Shown: positions 35,141 through 45,618, numbered from the stretch's first letter. The stretch is DNA of 64,000 nucleotides from Marinobacter sp. 2_MG-2023 (GCF_030546935.1 NZ_JAUOPH010000002.1:310001-374000), one strand, 5' to 3'. Notes: generated from the sequence alone by a model not told the origin. Numbers and translations are program-made.

Positions 35141-35800
35141 ATGACGCGCAGAAAACCCGGAGGCCCGCTCCCTCCAAACAAGCACAAAAAGGAAGCTACC
35201 GCGAGACAAAGCCAGAAGCAGAATGCAGCAGGTGAGCTGCGCATCATTGGTGGAGACTGGCGTAGCCGAAAACTCCGCTTCCCGGATGCGGGAGGGGTGC
35301 GCCCTACTCCGGCACGCACACGAGAAACCCTGTTCAACTGGCTTTCATTTCATCTGGCGGGAAGTGACTGTCTGGATCTGTTTTCCGGTTCCGGCGCGCT
35401 TGGCCTGGAAGCACTCTCCAGAGGCGCCGCCCATGCCACACTTGTTGACAATAACGCTGCTCTGTCAACCGCCCTGCGGAGCAATCTCAGGCTACTCGGA
35501 TCTGATTCCGGCACTGTAATATGCGCCAACGTGGACACTTACCTGAGCCAGCGCACAAGGCCGCCGTTCGATATCATTTTCATGGACCCACCCTTCCGGC
35601 AAGGCTGGCTGGCAACCCTGCTCCCAATGCTGGACGCTCAGGGCTGGGTTAAACCCGGTGGTTGGGTTTACGTGGAGCACGAAAGCGACCTCCCGGCCCC
35701 GACGGCTCCCGCCAGCTGGCAACTACACCGACAGAAGACCGCCGGGCAAGTCACCTACTGCCTATACAGGGTGGCTCAGGCTGCAGGGCGCAGCGAGTAG
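35141..35800 (+). CDS. rsmD: 16S rRNA (guanine-N2-)-methyltransferase RsmD
   Basis: A 219-residue SAM-dependent methyltransferase: RIIGGDWRSRKLRFPD and RPTPARTRETLFNWL (RNA-binding start), the SAM loop DLFSGSGALGLEALSRGA and the catalytic MDPPFRQG (DPPF/Y). It methylates G966 of 16S rRNA. It is divergent from ftsY, as in many gammaproteobacteria. Its last 25 bases overlap the end of the convergent desaturase gene. A basic N-terminal tail of about 30 residues precedes the core. Confidence 0.95.
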   Translation: MTRRKPGGPLPPNKHKKEATARQSQKQNAAGELRIIGGDWRSRKLRFPDAGGVRPTPARTRETLFNWLSFHLAGSDCLDLFSGSGALGLEALSRGAAHATLVDNNAALSTALRSNLRLLGSDSGTVICANVDTYLSQRTRPPFDIIFMDPPFRQGWLATLLPMLDAQGWVKPGGWVYVEHESDLPAPTAPASWQLHRQKTAGQVTYCLYRVAQAAGRSE

Positions 35801-36954
35801 GCCCGCAAATGGGCTGCAAAATCTTCCAGATACCGGATACCGCTGGTTTCTGCCTCTTTGCACCATTCCATCAATGCCTGCAATTTATCCTGGGGCTTGA
35901 GCCCACGCTGGCGCCAGAGGGCCTGTAACTCATGGCTCTTCTCGTAGATCTGGCGCAAAACAGCATTGCTCTCCAGAAGCGACTCCAGCGTTTCTTTTTC
36001 CCGGGGCTTTATCAACGTTACTTCCCGCGACAAAAGCTGCTTGAGCTTGCGATACCGGGGGCGGATCTCATCATCCATAAGACTCTTCTGCTGGCGCAAA
36101 ACAGGCTCCGTCACCCGCTTACGGTATTGACGCATAATATCAAAGCGGTTGTTGGCAATGGCCTGCACTGTTTCCACATCCACCTCCTGCTTGCCGGGCA
36201 CATAGTGGGCAATCGGGCGATAGCCTTTTGGCTTGGCAAGGCCGAATAGTTGAAACAGGCGAATATAACCCCAGCCAATATCCACTTCGTACCAGCGACG
36301 CGAAAGCTTGGATGAATTCGGATAGGTATGATGGTTGTTGTGCAGCTCTTCACCGCCAATAAGCAGCCCCAGAGGAGAAATATTGCGGGCGTTATCAGCA
36401 CACTCAAAATTACGATAGCCCATCCAGTGACCAATTCCATTCACAACACCGGCGGCCCAGATGGGGATCCAGGCCATCTGCAAAGCCCATATCCAGATAC
36501 CATGAACACCAAAGAGTGCCAGATCGATCAATGCCATCAGTGTAATGCCCGCCATTCTGTAGCGGCTGTACAGGTTGCGCTCAATCCAATCTTCCGGAGT
36601 ACGCTGACCGTATCGCTCAAGGTTCTCCGGCGTTGCTGCTGAAGCATAGAGCTCGGCGCCCTCGAGAAGCACTTTCTTTATACCCAGTACCACCGGGCTA
36701 TGCGGATCTTCTTCCGTCTCGCACTTGGCGTGATGCTTGCGGTGGATCGCGGTCCATTCTTTGGTATTCTGAGCTGTGGTCAGCCATAACCAGAAGCGAA
36801 AGAAGTGCTTGAGTACAGGGTGCAAATCCAGTGAGTTATGAGCCGAATGACGGTGCAGGTAGAGTGTCACACTGATAATCGTGACATGGGTCATGCCCAG
36901 AAAAACCAGAATCAGTTGCGTCACCGACAGGTCAAGAAGACCGTTAAACCACAT
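35776..36954 (-). CDS. Acyl-CoA/fatty-acid delta-9-type desaturase
   Basis: A 392-residue integral membrane di-iron desaturase. The three histidine boxes are HRHSAH (34-39), HRKHH and HNNHH, set among four hydrophobic helices. The C-terminal about 130 residues are soluble and helical (REKETLESLLESNAVLRQI). It introduces a double bond in acyl chains for membrane fluidity. The C-terminal extension after the last His box is longer than in minimal family members. Overlaps rsmD tail-to-tail by 25 bp with no terminator between. Confidence 0.92.
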   Translation of the reverse strand: MWFNGLLDLSVTQLILVFLGMTHVTIISVTLYLHRHSAHNSLDLHPVLKHFFRFWLWLTTAQNTKEWTAIHRKHHAKCETEEDPHSPVVLGIKKVLLEGAELYASAATPENLERYGQRTPEDWIERNLYSRYRMAGITLMALIDLALFGVHGIWIWALQMAWIPIWAAGVVNGIGHWMGYRNFECADNARNISPLGLLIGGEELHNNHHTYPNSSKLSRRWYEVDIGWGYIRLFQLFGLAKPKGYRPIAHYVPGKQEVDVETVQAIANNRFDIMRQYRKRVTEPVLRQQKSLMDDEIRPRYRKLKQLLSREVTLIKPREKETLESLLESNAVLRQIYEKSHELQALWRQRGLKPQDKLQALMEWCKEAETSGIRYLEDFAAHLRAYSLRPAA

Positions 36955-37112
36955 AGTTAATCCTCAAATCAAAATCCAAGGCCGCAGAAAAGCGCCAATG
37001 GCCGTACTTTAGCGTACAGGTGTTAGCCAGAACAACAGACTTTGATGGCAATTTTGTTACCGTTCACACTTGAGCAACACGACCCCAAACACCCGATCCG
37101 GAGAACGGCTGC

Positions 37113-37925
37113 GTGCCCGAATTACCTGAAGTTGAAACCACACGACGCGGTATCGCGCCTTACTGCGAAGGCCAGGCCGTCACTCACGTAAATGTGCGAA
37201 ATGGCAGGCTGAGATGGCTGGTACCGGAAGATCTTGCGGCACAGATGGAAGGCCAGACAATCCGGACTGTGGATCGCCGCGCCAAATACCTTTTTCTTAA
37301 TTTGGACCATGGGACAGCCATCATCCATCTGGGCATGTCCGGAAGCCTTCGTGTCATCACCGGCGACACACCTGCACTGAAGCACGACCATATCGACCTC
37401 ACACTGGGTTCCGGCGTTATTCTGCGCTTTAACGATCCGCGCCGGTTTGGCTGCTGGCTATGGGCCGATTCTGCAGCGTCGCATCCGCTGATCGCCAGCC
37501 TGGGGCCCGAACCACTGTCGCCAGACTTCAGCGGCCGAATGCTGTTCCAGTTATCACGAAGTAAAAATACGCCGGTCAAATCCTTCATCATGGACAGCCA
37601 CGTGGTTGTAGGTGTGGGAAACATCTATGCCAATGAAGCTCTGTTCAAAGCCGGGATTCACCCTGGGCGCAAGGCTGGCCGAATCAGTCTCGACCGTTAC
37701 CTTCGGCTTGCGGAGGCCATCAAAGAAACCCTGAGCGCCGCCATTCTGATGGGCGGCACAACTCTGCGGGACTTCGTCAACAGCGACGGAAAACCTGGCT
37801 ACTTCGCCCAGTCACTTCTGGTATATGGTCGAACCGGGGAGCCGTGTACCGAATGCGAGAAACCGCTAAAGGAAGTGCGCATGAGCGGGCGGTCTACGGT
37901 TTACTGCACCAGGTGTCAGCGGTAG
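37113..37925 (+). CDS. mutM: Formamidopyrimidine-DNA glycosylase MutM
   Basis: A 270-residue base-excision enzyme that removes 8-oxoguanine. It begins at a GTG; after Met removal the catalytic Pro is first ([13 protein letters not shown]). [14 protein letters not shown] holds the beta-elimination lysine, [18 protein letters not shown] the H2TH helix region and the C-terminus the zinc finger ([12 protein letters not shown], then YCTRC). All key residues are present. Confidence 0.97.
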   Translation: MPELPEVETTRRGIAPYCEGQAVTHVNVRNGRLRWLVPEDLAAQMEGQTIRTVDRRAKYLFLNLDHGTAIIHLGMSGSLRVITGDTPALKHDHIDLTLGSGVILRFNDPRRFGCWLWADSAASHPLIASLGPEPLSPDFSGRMLFQLSRSKNTPVKSFIMDSHVVVGVGNIYANEALFKAGIHPGRKAGRISLDRYLRLAEAIKETLSAAILMGGTTLRDFVNSDGKPGYFAQSLLVYGRTGEPCTECEKPLKEVRMSGRSTVYCTRCQR

Positions 37926-38128
37926 ATCCTTGCGACCTTCTGCTCTAACGGCATGGAGTTGCACAATTCGCAACGAAAATTCGTTTGAAAATACGCAAAT
38001 ATGATTCATAGTTAACAGAGGATTAATCCCCGGGAGTTACAATAAGGTTCGATCTATCCGATTCGAATCCGGTGTTGGGTAAAAACAATCCAGCATTAAC
38101 GGGGCCCAAAAGTTCAGGAGACAGACTA

Positions 38129-38461
38129 ATGATCCGCAATATTTCACGCACCCTGGTGGCCACTGTGGCCGTCTGCCTGCTGGCTTTTTCATCCGTAGGC
38201 CACGCGCGCTCTATCGACGAAAGCCCGTCGGCATTGGCCATGGCTGGCGATGCTGTGTTTGTTCGCCCGGTGCTGCTGGCAACAACCATCGTAGGAAGTG
38301 CCGTGTACCTTGTATCGCTGCCTTTCTCGCTGCTCGGCGGCAATGCTGAAGAAGCAGGTGACGTACTGGTCGTCGGCCCGGCGAAAGCCACGTTCGTACG
38401 TTGCCTGGGCTGCACTAGTTCGGGTCGGAAAGCAGAACCAGTAGAACAGACTGGTAACTGA
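38129..38461 (+). CDS. Small exported or membrane protein, unknown
   Basis: The ATG at 38129 has AGGAGA about eight bases upstream and gives 110 residues. A signal peptide or TM (TLVATVAVCLLAFSSVGHAR) comes first, then one more hydrophobic helix (about 45-68, LLATTIVGSAVYLVSLPFSLL) and a tail with FVRCLGCTSS. Similar small proteins are often labelled multidrug transporter without evidence; I do not support that name. Confidence 0.65.
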   Translation: MIRNISRTLVATVAVCLLAFSSVGHARSIDESPSALAMAGDAVFVRPVLLATTIVGSAVYLVSLPFSLLGGNAEEAGDVLVVGPAKATFVRCLGCTSSGRKAEPVEQTGN

Positions 38462-38531
38462 TTTACCCCTGCAACACCGCCTTTGCATGACATCAGTACC
38501 ATTCCGGCTTGCCTCAGGCCGGAATCTGCGG

Positions 38532-38566
38532 CAGCCTGACGAAAATTCTTCAGGCTGTTTTTGTTT
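38532..38566 (+). terminator. Terminator abutting the yrfG start
   Basis: CAGCCTGA (38532-38539) pairs with TCAGGCTG (38550-38557) and is followed by TTTTTGTTT, whose last base touches the yrfG ATG. A second stem, ATTCCGG/CCGGAAT, lies just before it. It should end transcripts from 38129-38461. Confidence 0.75.
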
Positions 38567-39256
38567 ATGATCAACTGGACCTCCCTCGAGACCGTGTTCC
38601 TGGACATGGACGGAACACTGCTTGACCTGCATTTCGACAATCACTTCTGGCTTGAGCATCTGCCCAAGCGCTATGCCGAGCAATACGACTTGCACCCGGG
38701 CGAAGCAAAAGACCAGCTGATCAGCATGATCATGGCCGAAAGGGGCACGCTCAACTGGTATTGCACCGACTACTGGAGTGAGCGGCTCGATATGGACATC
38801 ACCTACCTCAAATCCGAGGTCGGCGACCGCATAGGTTACAGACCCCACGTAGCAAATTTTCTCCAGGCCCTGAAAAAAACCGGTCTACGGTCTGTGATCG
38901 TAACCAACTGCCACCCGGACCCACTGGAGCTGAAGCTTCAGCGTACCGGCCTGGAGAAATTCGTAGATGGCATTGTTTCCAGCCATCAACTGGGCAGGCC
39001 CAAGGAAGACATCGCTTTCTGGAAGGATCTACAGCGACTGGCGCCCTACAGCAGCGCAACCACTCTAATGGTGGATGACAGCTTCCCGGTGTTGGAAAGT
39101 GCCCGCTCTGCCGGAATTGCACAATGCCTTGGCATTCTCACTCCGGACAGCAAGCAAGCTGCCCGGGAAACACATCCCGAGATACCCTGCGTCCACCACT
39201 TCGATGAAATCCTGACAGCTATTCACCAGCAACGGCCCCTGCCATCTATCGGCTGA
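38567..39256 (+). CDS. yrfG: GMP/IMP nucleotidase YrfG (HAD family)
   Basis: A 229-residue HAD phosphatase with motif I FLDMDGTLLDLHFDN, motif II VIVTNCHPD, motif III K in GRPKEDIAFW and motif IV MVDDSFPVL. This matches YrfG, which dephosphorylates purine mononucleotides. The ATG has no Shine-Dalgarno and follows the T-tract of a terminator directly; a TTG two codons upstream is the only other start. Gene order yrfG-hslR-hslO is the same as in enterobacteria. Confidence 0.92.
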   Translation: MINWTSLETVFLDMDGTLLDLHFDNHFWLEHLPKRYAEQYDLHPGEAKDQLISMIMAERGTLNWYCTDYWSERLDMDITYLKSEVGDRIGYRPHVANFLQALKKTGLRSVIVTNCHPDPLELKLQRTGLEKFVDGIVSSHQLGRPKEDIAFWKDLQRLAPYSSATTLMVDDSFPVLESARSAGIAQCLGILTPDSKQAARETHPEIPCVHHFDEILTAIHQQRPLPSIG

Positions 39257-39297
39257 GAGCGCTATAATTCAGACATGTGCCCATCAGGTGAGGAGAC

Positions 39298-39705
39298 ATG
39301 GCGGCATCTACGTCAAACGATCAAAGGGTAAGGCTCGACAAATGGCTATGGGCTGCCCGCTTCTACAAAACCCGTTCACTTGCGAAAGAAGCGGTTGAGG
39401 GCGGCAAAGTCCACTACAACAGCCAGCGCTGCAAACCTGGCCGACTGGTAGAGCCAGGCGCAACGCTGACCTTGCGCCTTGGGTTTATGGAAAAGGTCGT
39501 GATTGTAGACGATGTAAGTGAACGCAGACGCGGTGCGCCTGAGGCTCAGAAGCTTTACCACGAAACCGAAGACAGCGTAAAAAAGCGGGAAGACCTCTCG
39601 TGGCAGCGCAAGACCATGCAGGCCGCCCAGTTACCACCAGCCAGACGACCTTCCAAAAAAGATCGTCGAGACATTCAACGATTCCGCGACCACAACGGTA
39701 TCTGA
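39298..39705 (+). CDS. hslR: Ribosome-associated heat-shock protein Hsp15
   Basis: A 135-residue S4-domain RNA-binding protein (VRLDKWLWAARFYKTRSLAK, EGGKVHYNSQRCKPGRLVEPG) with a basic C-terminal tail. Hsp15 binds free 50S subunits carrying nascent chains. It sits between yrfG and hslO. Confidence 0.95.
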   Translation: MAASTSNDQRVRLDKWLWAARFYKTRSLAKEAVEGGKVHYNSQRCKPGRLVEPGATLTLRLGFMEKVVIVDDVSERRRGAPEAQKLYHETEDSVKKREDLSWQRKTMQAAQLPPARRPSKKDRRDIQRFRDHNGI

Positions 39706-39762
39706 CCAAGACCGCTCAGCCGCCACCATCGATACAAGCACCCAGTTTTCAGGAGAACCAGC

Positions 39763-40617
39763 ATGGCATCCCGCGATCAGTTCCAGCGTTTTATATTTGA
39801 ACACAGCCAGGTGCGCGGAGCCTGGGTGCAGCTCAACGAGAGCTTTCGTGAAGTCACCAGCCAGGCACCCTACCCGGAGTCCATTCGCGGGCTGCTTGGA
39901 GAAGCCCTTGTCGCCAGCATTGTGATGAGTAGCAGCCTGAAATTTGAGGGCACCCTATCGATTCAGGCCCAGGGAGAGGGCCCGTTACGGACGCTGATGG
40001 CAGAATGCAGTCACGACCGCAAAATCCGTGGCCTGGCGCGATTCGATGAGCATGCGATAAGCGAGGAAAGCTTTCATAATCTGCTGGGCGACGGCCGCAT
40101 GGCCATCACCATCACTCCAAATCAAGGCAATCGCTACCAGGGCGTGGTTCCCCGGGAACGGGACAGCCTCGCAGCCTGTCTTGAGGAATACTTCGAGCGT
40201 TCCGAGCAGATCCCCACCACCCTGTTCCTTTTCTCCAATGAAAATGGCGCCGCCGGCCTGATGCTCCAGCGCCTGCCCGGAGCTACGGACGAGGACAACG
40301 ATCTCTGGGACCGTGTGAACCACCTGGCACGCACAGTCGAAGCCGATGAACTACTGGAACTGGACAGCGAAACCCTTCTGCATCGCCTGTTCAATGAAGA
40401 AACAGTGCGGCTTTTTGACGCTGAAAACGTGGCGTTTCACTGCAGTTGTTCCACAGAAAGAACGCTCAGCGCGCTTGAAGCCATCGGCAAAGAAGAGTGT
40501 TACAGCATACTGGAAGAACAGGGAGCCATAGAGATGGATTGCCAGTTCTGCCACGCACACTATCGCTTCGATAGGAATGATATTGACCATCTTTTCTCTG
40601 GTCATACGCTACACTAA
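39763..40617 (+). CDS. hslO: Redox-regulated chaperone Hsp33
   Basis: A 284-residue holdase. The N-terminal domain begins RDQFQRFIFEHSQVRGAWVQ. The redox zinc site has CSCS and CQFC spaced by about 30 residues near the C-terminus (FHCSCSTERTLSALE, MDCQFCHAHYRFD). Oxidation releases zinc and turns on binding of unfolded proteins. Confidence 0.96.
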   Translation: MASRDQFQRFIFEHSQVRGAWVQLNESFREVTSQAPYPESIRGLLGEALVASIVMSSSLKFEGTLSIQAQGEGPLRTLMAECSHDRKIRGLARFDEHAISEESFHNLLGDGRMAITITPNQGNRYQGVVPRERDSLAACLEEYFERSEQIPTTLFLFSNENGAAGLMLQRLPGATDEDNDLWDRVNHLARTVEADELLELDSETLLHRLFNEETVRLFDAENVAFHCSCSTERTLSALEAIGKEECYSILEEQGAIEMDCQFCHAHYRFDRNDIDHLFSGHTLH

Positions 40618-40790
40618 ACATGGTTACAGATTTGCGTCGGGGCCAGCAAATGCGCGGCTTCTGGAGCATTCGTTTTTTACCGGCGCCTCTGGCATAATAG
40701 CGCGCCTGAACTGACCCGATTGTTCAGTTTTCCGCCAATTCCCGGGGGCGGCCTGAGCAGTCACTAAGACATCCCGAGGGCGAGGTCGAA

Positions 40791-42323
40791 GTGAGCAACA
40801 CTTATAATGATCTGAGTACAGCACAGCTGGTCGAACAAGCACTGGCGCGTAACGAAGGCCAGCTGGCTGCCAACGGTTCACTGGTTGTAAAAACCGGTGA
40901 ACGTACCGGACGATCCCCTATGGATCGCTATATCGTTGAAGAGCCGAGCACCTCCGACGATATCCACTGGGGGCCGATCAACCGCCCGTTTGACGCCGAC
41001 AAGTTCGACGCCCTGTGGGATCGCGTTGAAGCTTACATTGCTGAAAAAGACAGTTTTGTTTCCCTGGTTCACGTTGGCTCCGACCCCGAGCACTATCTGC
41101 CTGTCAAAATGACCACTGAGACTGCCTGGCAGAACTTGTTTGGCCGCAACCTTTTCATCCGCCCGGAAAATTACAACCAGGCCGATAAGCAAGAGTGGCA
41201 GGTTCTCAATGCTGCTAACTTCGAGTGCGTTCCTTCACGCGACGGCACCAACAGCGATGGCTGCGTGATTATTAACTTTGCCCGTCGAAAGGTACTGTTG
41301 GCCGGAATGCTGTACGCCGGTGAAATGAAAAAAGCCATGTTCTCCGTACAGAACTTCCTGCTGCCGGAAAAAGACGTGCTACCAATGCATTGTTCTGCCA
41401 ACGTGGGTGAAGATGGCGAAACCTGCCTGTTCTTCGGCCTTTCCGGCACCGGCAAGACCACTCTCTCTGCCGACCCTCACCGTTTCCTGATTGGTGACGA
41501 CGAGCACGGTTGGGGCCCTGGCACCGTTTTCAACATTGAAGGCGGCTGCTACGCCAAATGCATCGACCTGAGCAAGAAAAACGAGCCGATCATCTGGGAC
41601 GCTATCCGTTTCGGCGCGATTGTTGAGAACGTTACCATTGATCCGGAAACCCGCGAGCCGGACTACAATGATGTTTCCCTGACCGAAAATTCCCGTTGCG
41701 CTTACCCGCTTGAGCACGTGGAAAAACGCGTTCTTGAAAACCGCGCAGGCGAGCCATCACACATCGTGTTCCTGACCTGTGACATGACCGGCGTACTGCC
41801 GCCTGTTTCCATTTTAAGCCGTGAAGGTGCTGCCTATCACTTCCTGAGCGGCTACACGGCGCTGGTTGGCTCCACAGAGATGGGCTCATCGTCCAAACTG
41901 AAGTCTACCTTCTCTACATGCTTTGGCGCGCCCTTCTTCCCACGTCCTGCAGGCGTATACGCTGAACTGCTCATGAAGCGTATCGATGAGTACGGCAGCA
42001 AAGTCTTCCTGGTCAACACCGGTTGGACTGGCGGCCCCCACGGTGAAGGTACCCGTTTCAGCATTCCGACGACCCGCGCCATCATCAGCGCGATCCAGAA
42101 CGGCGATCTGGACGATGTGGAAACTGAACATCTGCCTACACTGAACGTAGATGTACCCAAGCATGTACCGGGTGTCGATTCAGGCCTGCTGAATCCGCGT
42201 AACACCTGGACCAGCACGGACTACTACGATGGCAAGGCTCAGGAGTTGATCAGCCAGTTTGTAGAAAACTTCAAGAAATTTGATGTTTCCGATGCAATCG
42301 TAGAGGCCGGACCCAAGCTCTGA
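40791..42323 (+). CDS. pckA: Phosphoenolpyruvate carboxykinase (ATP)
   Basis: A 510-residue enzyme starting at a GTG. The P-loop is [18 protein letters not shown], with the metal site DDEHGWG and the conserved NIEGGCYAK. It converts oxaloacetate and ATP to PEP, CO2 and ADP, the first step of gluconeogenesis from TCA intermediates, which is expected for an organism living on hydrocarbons or organic acids. A 173-bp upstream gap contains a CATAAT box near 40693 as a possible -10. Confidence 0.97.
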   Translation: MSNTYNDLSTAQLVEQALARNEGQLAANGSLVVKTGERTGRSPMDRYIVEEPSTSDDIHWGPINRPFDADKFDALWDRVEAYIAEKDSFVSLVHVGSDPEHYLPVKMTTETAWQNLFGRNLFIRPENYNQADKQEWQVLNAANFECVPSRDGTNSDGCVIINFARRKVLLAGMLYAGEMKKAMFSVQNFLLPEKDVLPMHCSANVGEDGETCLFFGLSGTGKTTLSADPHRFLIGDDEHGWGPGTVFNIEGGCYAKCIDLSKKNEPIIWDAIRFGAIVENVTIDPETREPDYNDVSLTENSRCAYPLEHVEKRVLENRAGEPSHIVFLTCDMTGVLPPVSILSREGAAYHFLSGYTALVGSTEMGSSSKLKSTFSTCFGAPFFPRPAGVYAELLMKRIDEYGSKVFLVNTGWTGGPHGEGTRFSIPTTRAIISAIQNGDLDDVETEHLPTLNVDVPKHVPGVDSGLLNPRNTWTSTDYYDGKAQELISQFVENFKKFDVSDAIVEAGPKL

Positions 42324-42337
42324 TTTTGCTTCACATG

Positions 42338-42371
42338 AAAAAGCGCCCTGCGAAAGCACGGCGCTTTTTTT
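42338..42371. terminator. Bidirectional terminator after pckA
   Basis: AAAAAGCGCC pairs with GGCGCTTTTT around a short loop, with a T-tract on the pckA side and an A-tract on the other. It separates pckA from the convergent TRAP permease gene. Confidence 0.9.
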
Positions 42372-42405
42372 GTAGCCCCAAGCCGCGCTTGCGCATTAAA
42401 TGTCC

Positions 42406-44469
42406 TCAGGCGTAGAACAACAGCGGCACAAATGCCACAAGAATCAGCGAAATACCCATGGCAATCAGCGGCATGATGATGCGCTCATGGCGCTGATAGA
42501 AGGTACCCGTTTCCTGTTGTGCCGCCAGCACTTCAGCTTCCCCTACTACCTGCCTTGTCAGAAGGTGATTCAGGGCGACAGGTGGACTCAGGTAGCCCAA
42601 CTCAAAGGCCACCAGGGTTACCATCCAGAAATGGATAGGGTGAATGCCGCTGGAATACGCAATCGTTGCCACTGTCGCTGTAACCAGAATAACGGCGCCA
42701 AAAGCATCCATGATCATCCCCAGAATCACCAGAATGACCACCATCAGGAGCATGGCAGACCAAGCGCTGTCGAACGACTGGGGGAAGCTCTGCATGATAT
42801 CGGAGCGCTCAATCACGCCACCAATGCTCACAGACAAACCGAGTAGCAATAGCAGGGCACCAATCTCCGCCGTGGTGTCATTGGTAGCTCCACGCAAGCT
42901 GGGCTCCAGCCCTTGATGGTTAACCTCATCGGAGACCCTGCCTTTGCGGTTTCTCAGGCTTACGTGCTCATACACCAAAATGGCCAACATAATGACCGGC
43001 AACAACCGAGGTGCCGAGAACTCATCCATGCTCACATCCAGCGCATATCGGTAGAGAAGCACAACGCCAGCGATTACCAATATATAGGGAATCAAGGGCC
43101 TGAAGGCCCGAAGCATGGCCGGTAACGCCTGGGGTACCGGCGCCAGGTCAAACTGACTCTGGCGGTTTACGGTGAGCGCAACCAGGGTAAACATAACAGC
43201 CGTCAATACGAACACCCAGATACCCCACGCGAAGAGATCGTCGGTGGTGACTTCCCGGTTGAGGTAGGCAATAACGACAACCAACAAGCACGGGCGCAAC
43301 ACCACGCCGAGCGAGCCGGACATGGCAGTGGCCGCAAGTGCCAGTTGCCGGCGTGCTCCCGCAGCCCGCAATTCGCTATAGATAACAGCCCCCGCAGCAA
43401 TCACAAAAATCCCTGAAGCTCCGGTATAGGCTGTCGGAATTGCTGCGACCAGCACCGCCACCACAGCCAGCATTTCCGGTGGCATACGCCAGGGCCGGAA
43501 AAGATTAAATACAAGTGTCGCCAGCCGGGTCTGTTTCAACATCATGCCAACCCATACATACAGGGCCACGTTCAGAAACATGTCCGCCAACTCCATCATC
43601 TTGCCCAAGTAAATGCCAATACCTGAGGCATGGCCAATCAGCGCAAAATAGCTTCCGGAAATCAGACACATCACTGTATATAACGGCACTGCCAGAAACG
43701 CTTTATTGAGGCTTCCACCGGGAATCAGATCTGAGGGCGCACGAATCAGACGATAGAGACTGGCCAGCGTGAGGCAGGCAAAACCGATCACCCAGAAGTT
43801 GTGAAGCAGGAGCTCTTCCGAGGAAACGGCTGTTTCAGCCCCCAGACTGGACTGCCGGAAAATCAGGCTGGAACCCAACAACATTGCATTGGCAATGGTC
43901 TGCAGCAGGTGGGAAACGGTGTAATCCAGACGAGTCTCCATGGCTCGCATGGCAATATGGTGGCGGGTAAGGGTTGCTGTTCCGGCGCACAGCATCACCA
44001 GAAGCACCAAGATATAGCGCTGGGACTCGAGGCCAAAAGCAATCAGATCGGCAATGAAAAGCTCCACTGCGCGATAAGCTTTAACTCCCGGCGTAAGCTG
44101 CTCTCTCTGATTGTCATAACTTTGGTGGGCGGTTTTGCAGTCGGCTACCGAGCGCTCAATGGCCAGCCGTACATCGGCGGGATCTCTTTCCTGAACACCG
44201 AGCAGCGCCGCCATCGGGTCGTCTTCAACAGTCTCTTGGGCAAGCTCCTGCGCCACAGCAGCCTCAATATCCCGTTCTGGATTACAGGTTGGTACAACCG
44301 GGTCCATACGAAGCTTGTAATAACCGCTCCAGAGCTGCTCTCCGCCCCGGAGCATCTGGTTATGGATATCACTGCTAGTGGAGAAAAGAACCACAGATAA
44401 CAACAACAGACAGACCGGCAGCGATGAAAACCACTCCAGACCGCTACGACGCAAACCACCCTTGAACAT
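42406..44469 (-). CDS. TRAP transporter large permease, fused with small-subunit-like part
   Basis: A 687-residue membrane protein with about 16 hydrophobic helices. The N-terminus has an anchor (about 14-32), a soluble cysteine-containing stretch (about 45-130) and four helices that resemble a DctQ-type small subunit. From about residue 240 it is DctM-like: PTAYTGASGIFVIAAGAVIY, GMIMDAFGAVILVTATVA and ELGYLSPPVALNHLL. With the T-component lipoprotein just upstream and the binding protein at 46251-47300 it makes an atypical secondary transporter driven by an ion gradient. Substrate unknown. Confidence 0.85.
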   Translation of the reverse strand: MFKGGLRRSGLEWFSSLPVCLLLLSVVLFSTSSDIHNQMLRGGEQLWSGYYKLRMDPVVPTCNPERDIEAAVAQELAQETVEDDPMAALLGVQERDPADVRLAIERSVADCKTAHQSYDNQREQLTPGVKAYRAVELFIADLIAFGLESQRYILVLLVMLCAGTATLTRHHIAMRAMETRLDYTVSHLLQTIANAMLLGSSLIFRQSSLGAETAVSSEELLLHNFWVIGFACLTLASLYRLIRAPSDLIPGGSLNKAFLAVPLYTVMCLISGSYFALIGHASGIGIYLGKMMELADMFLNVALYVWVGMMLKQTRLATLVFNLFRPWRMPPEMLAVVAVLVAAIPTAYTGASGIFVIAAGAVIYSELRAAGARRQLALAATAMSGSLGVVLRPCLLVVVIAYLNREVTTDDLFAWGIWVFVLTAVMFTLVALTVNRQSQFDLAPVPQALPAMLRAFRPLIPYILVIAGVVLLYRYALDVSMDEFSAPRLLPVIMLAILVYEHVSLRNRKGRVSDEVNHQGLEPSLRGATNDTTAEIGALLLLLGLSVSIGGVIERSDIMQSFPQSFDSAWSAMLLMVVILVILGMIMDAFGAVILVTATVATIAYSSGIHPIHFWMVTLVAFELGYLSPPVALNHLLTRQVVGEAEVLAAQQETGTFYQRHERIIMPLIAMGISLILVAFVPLLFYA

Positions 44470-44508
44470 AACTGGATACTCTATTTATTGCTCTGAAACC
44501 CTGGCGCG

Positions 44509-45618
44509 TTAAAGCAGGTCGTCCAGATCCATGGTTTCGATTGCTTGCTGTTGGTCATCCCAGAAAGTTCCAAGCTGCCCAAAAGGTGTTCGGTGGCCGG
44601 TGTTTTCTACCCACAGGCGATCAGAGAGAGCAACGACCATGTCGGTCGCCATCGCATCTACGAAGGCCCAGTCTTCGTTTACCGGTTGCGCATCAAGGGA
44701 CTCCGCGTGCTGGCGGATAACCGCCTTCACTCTTTCTTCATCGCCTTTATTGGTCGCTGCAATGGCATGAAAGACATGACTAAGACGCACGCCCGCCTCT
44801 TCGCCTTGTTGGTCGGCCATAGCCAGCCGCTCAAAGGCATTTTCACCCTCGGGCAGTGCTCCCGGCATCATTGACCATACCGTTGCTTTGAGGGCCATAG
44901 GCGCCCCCCACCACTTTTCGTTTTCCAGGCAGTTTGTGGCTCGCGCCACGATTGATCCCACATCCTTGGGAACGCCGATAGCCGAGGTAGACTGAATTTC
45001 TGAATTGAGCGCCTGCAGGCCTGCGAGCAGGCCAGCCAGGTAAACGAACTCGTCCATATCATCATCAAAACCCGGGCACTCACCGGTGCCTGGCTCGCCG
45101 TAAAAAGCGTTGTGATGCTGCCAGGATTTCAGGTAGCGCCTGGATGCCTGGGCGTAGGCACGCTTCTGGCGGATCATGGCATCTTCAGCCGCATTGCCGT
45201 TTCTTTCATACATGGCTGCCAGGGCCGCCAGCTCATACTCACGCCCTTGCTGCTCGGCACACCCGCCGGCAGATAGATAAAGCATTACGGCAAGCTGGTC
45301 CGGCTCGCTGGTTACACGGCCAAAGGACATGAGTAGCGGCGCAGTCGCCTCACTCATGGCACAACCCATGTCCAGATCACCACTGGCCATCAGGTAAGGT
45401 ATGGTGTGTTCACGAGAAAACCCCTGCATGACATCACCGGTGGTTTCATAGAGCATGTTGTTGACTGCGCCACACCCGGATAAAAACGAGCCGAGGGCAA
45501 GAGCGAAAATAAAGCGCCTGAGCGGGAATACCCGTCGCAAAAACCCTGGCACTATAGACTGCGAGCGGCGGTGATCCCGGAGTGAATACTCCGGAAGTGA
45601 TTTCACGTAAGGCATCAT
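44509..45618 (-). CDS. TRAP transporter T-component lipoprotein (TatT-like)
   Basis: With the ATG at 45618 (AAAAGGTG upstream) the product has 369 residues; the frame stays open further up but without signal. A hydrophobic stretch ending in the lipobox LSGC (FALALGSFLSGCGAVNN) makes it a lipoprotein after an unusually long, basic N-terminal region of about 30 residues. The rest is all helical, matching the trimeric TPR-like T-component that binds the periplasmic P-component. It precedes the permease gene by 39 bp. Confidence 0.8.
   Translation of the reverse strand: MMPYVKSLPEYSLRDHRRSQSIVPGFLRRVFPLRRFIFALALGSFLSGCGAVNNMLYETTGDVMQGFSREHTIPYLMASGDLDMGCAMSEATAPLLMSFGRVTSEPDQLAVMLYLSAGGCAEQQGREYELAALAAMYERNGNAAEDAMIRQKRAYAQASRRYLKSWQHHNAFYGEPGTGECPGFDDDMDEFVYLAGLLAGLQALNSEIQSTSAIGVPKDVGSIVARATNCLENEKWWGAPMALKATVWSMMPGALPEGENAFERLAMADQQGEEAGVRLSHVFHAIAATNKGDEERVKAVIRQHAESLDAQPVNEDWAFVDAMATDMVVALSDRLWVENTGHRTPFGQLGTFWDDQQQAIETMDLDDLL

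Noticed and set aside
38041..38085. tRNA-like GATTCGAATCC stretch
   Set aside because: It resembles a T-arm but no acceptor stem, D-arm or anticodon arm can be formed around it.
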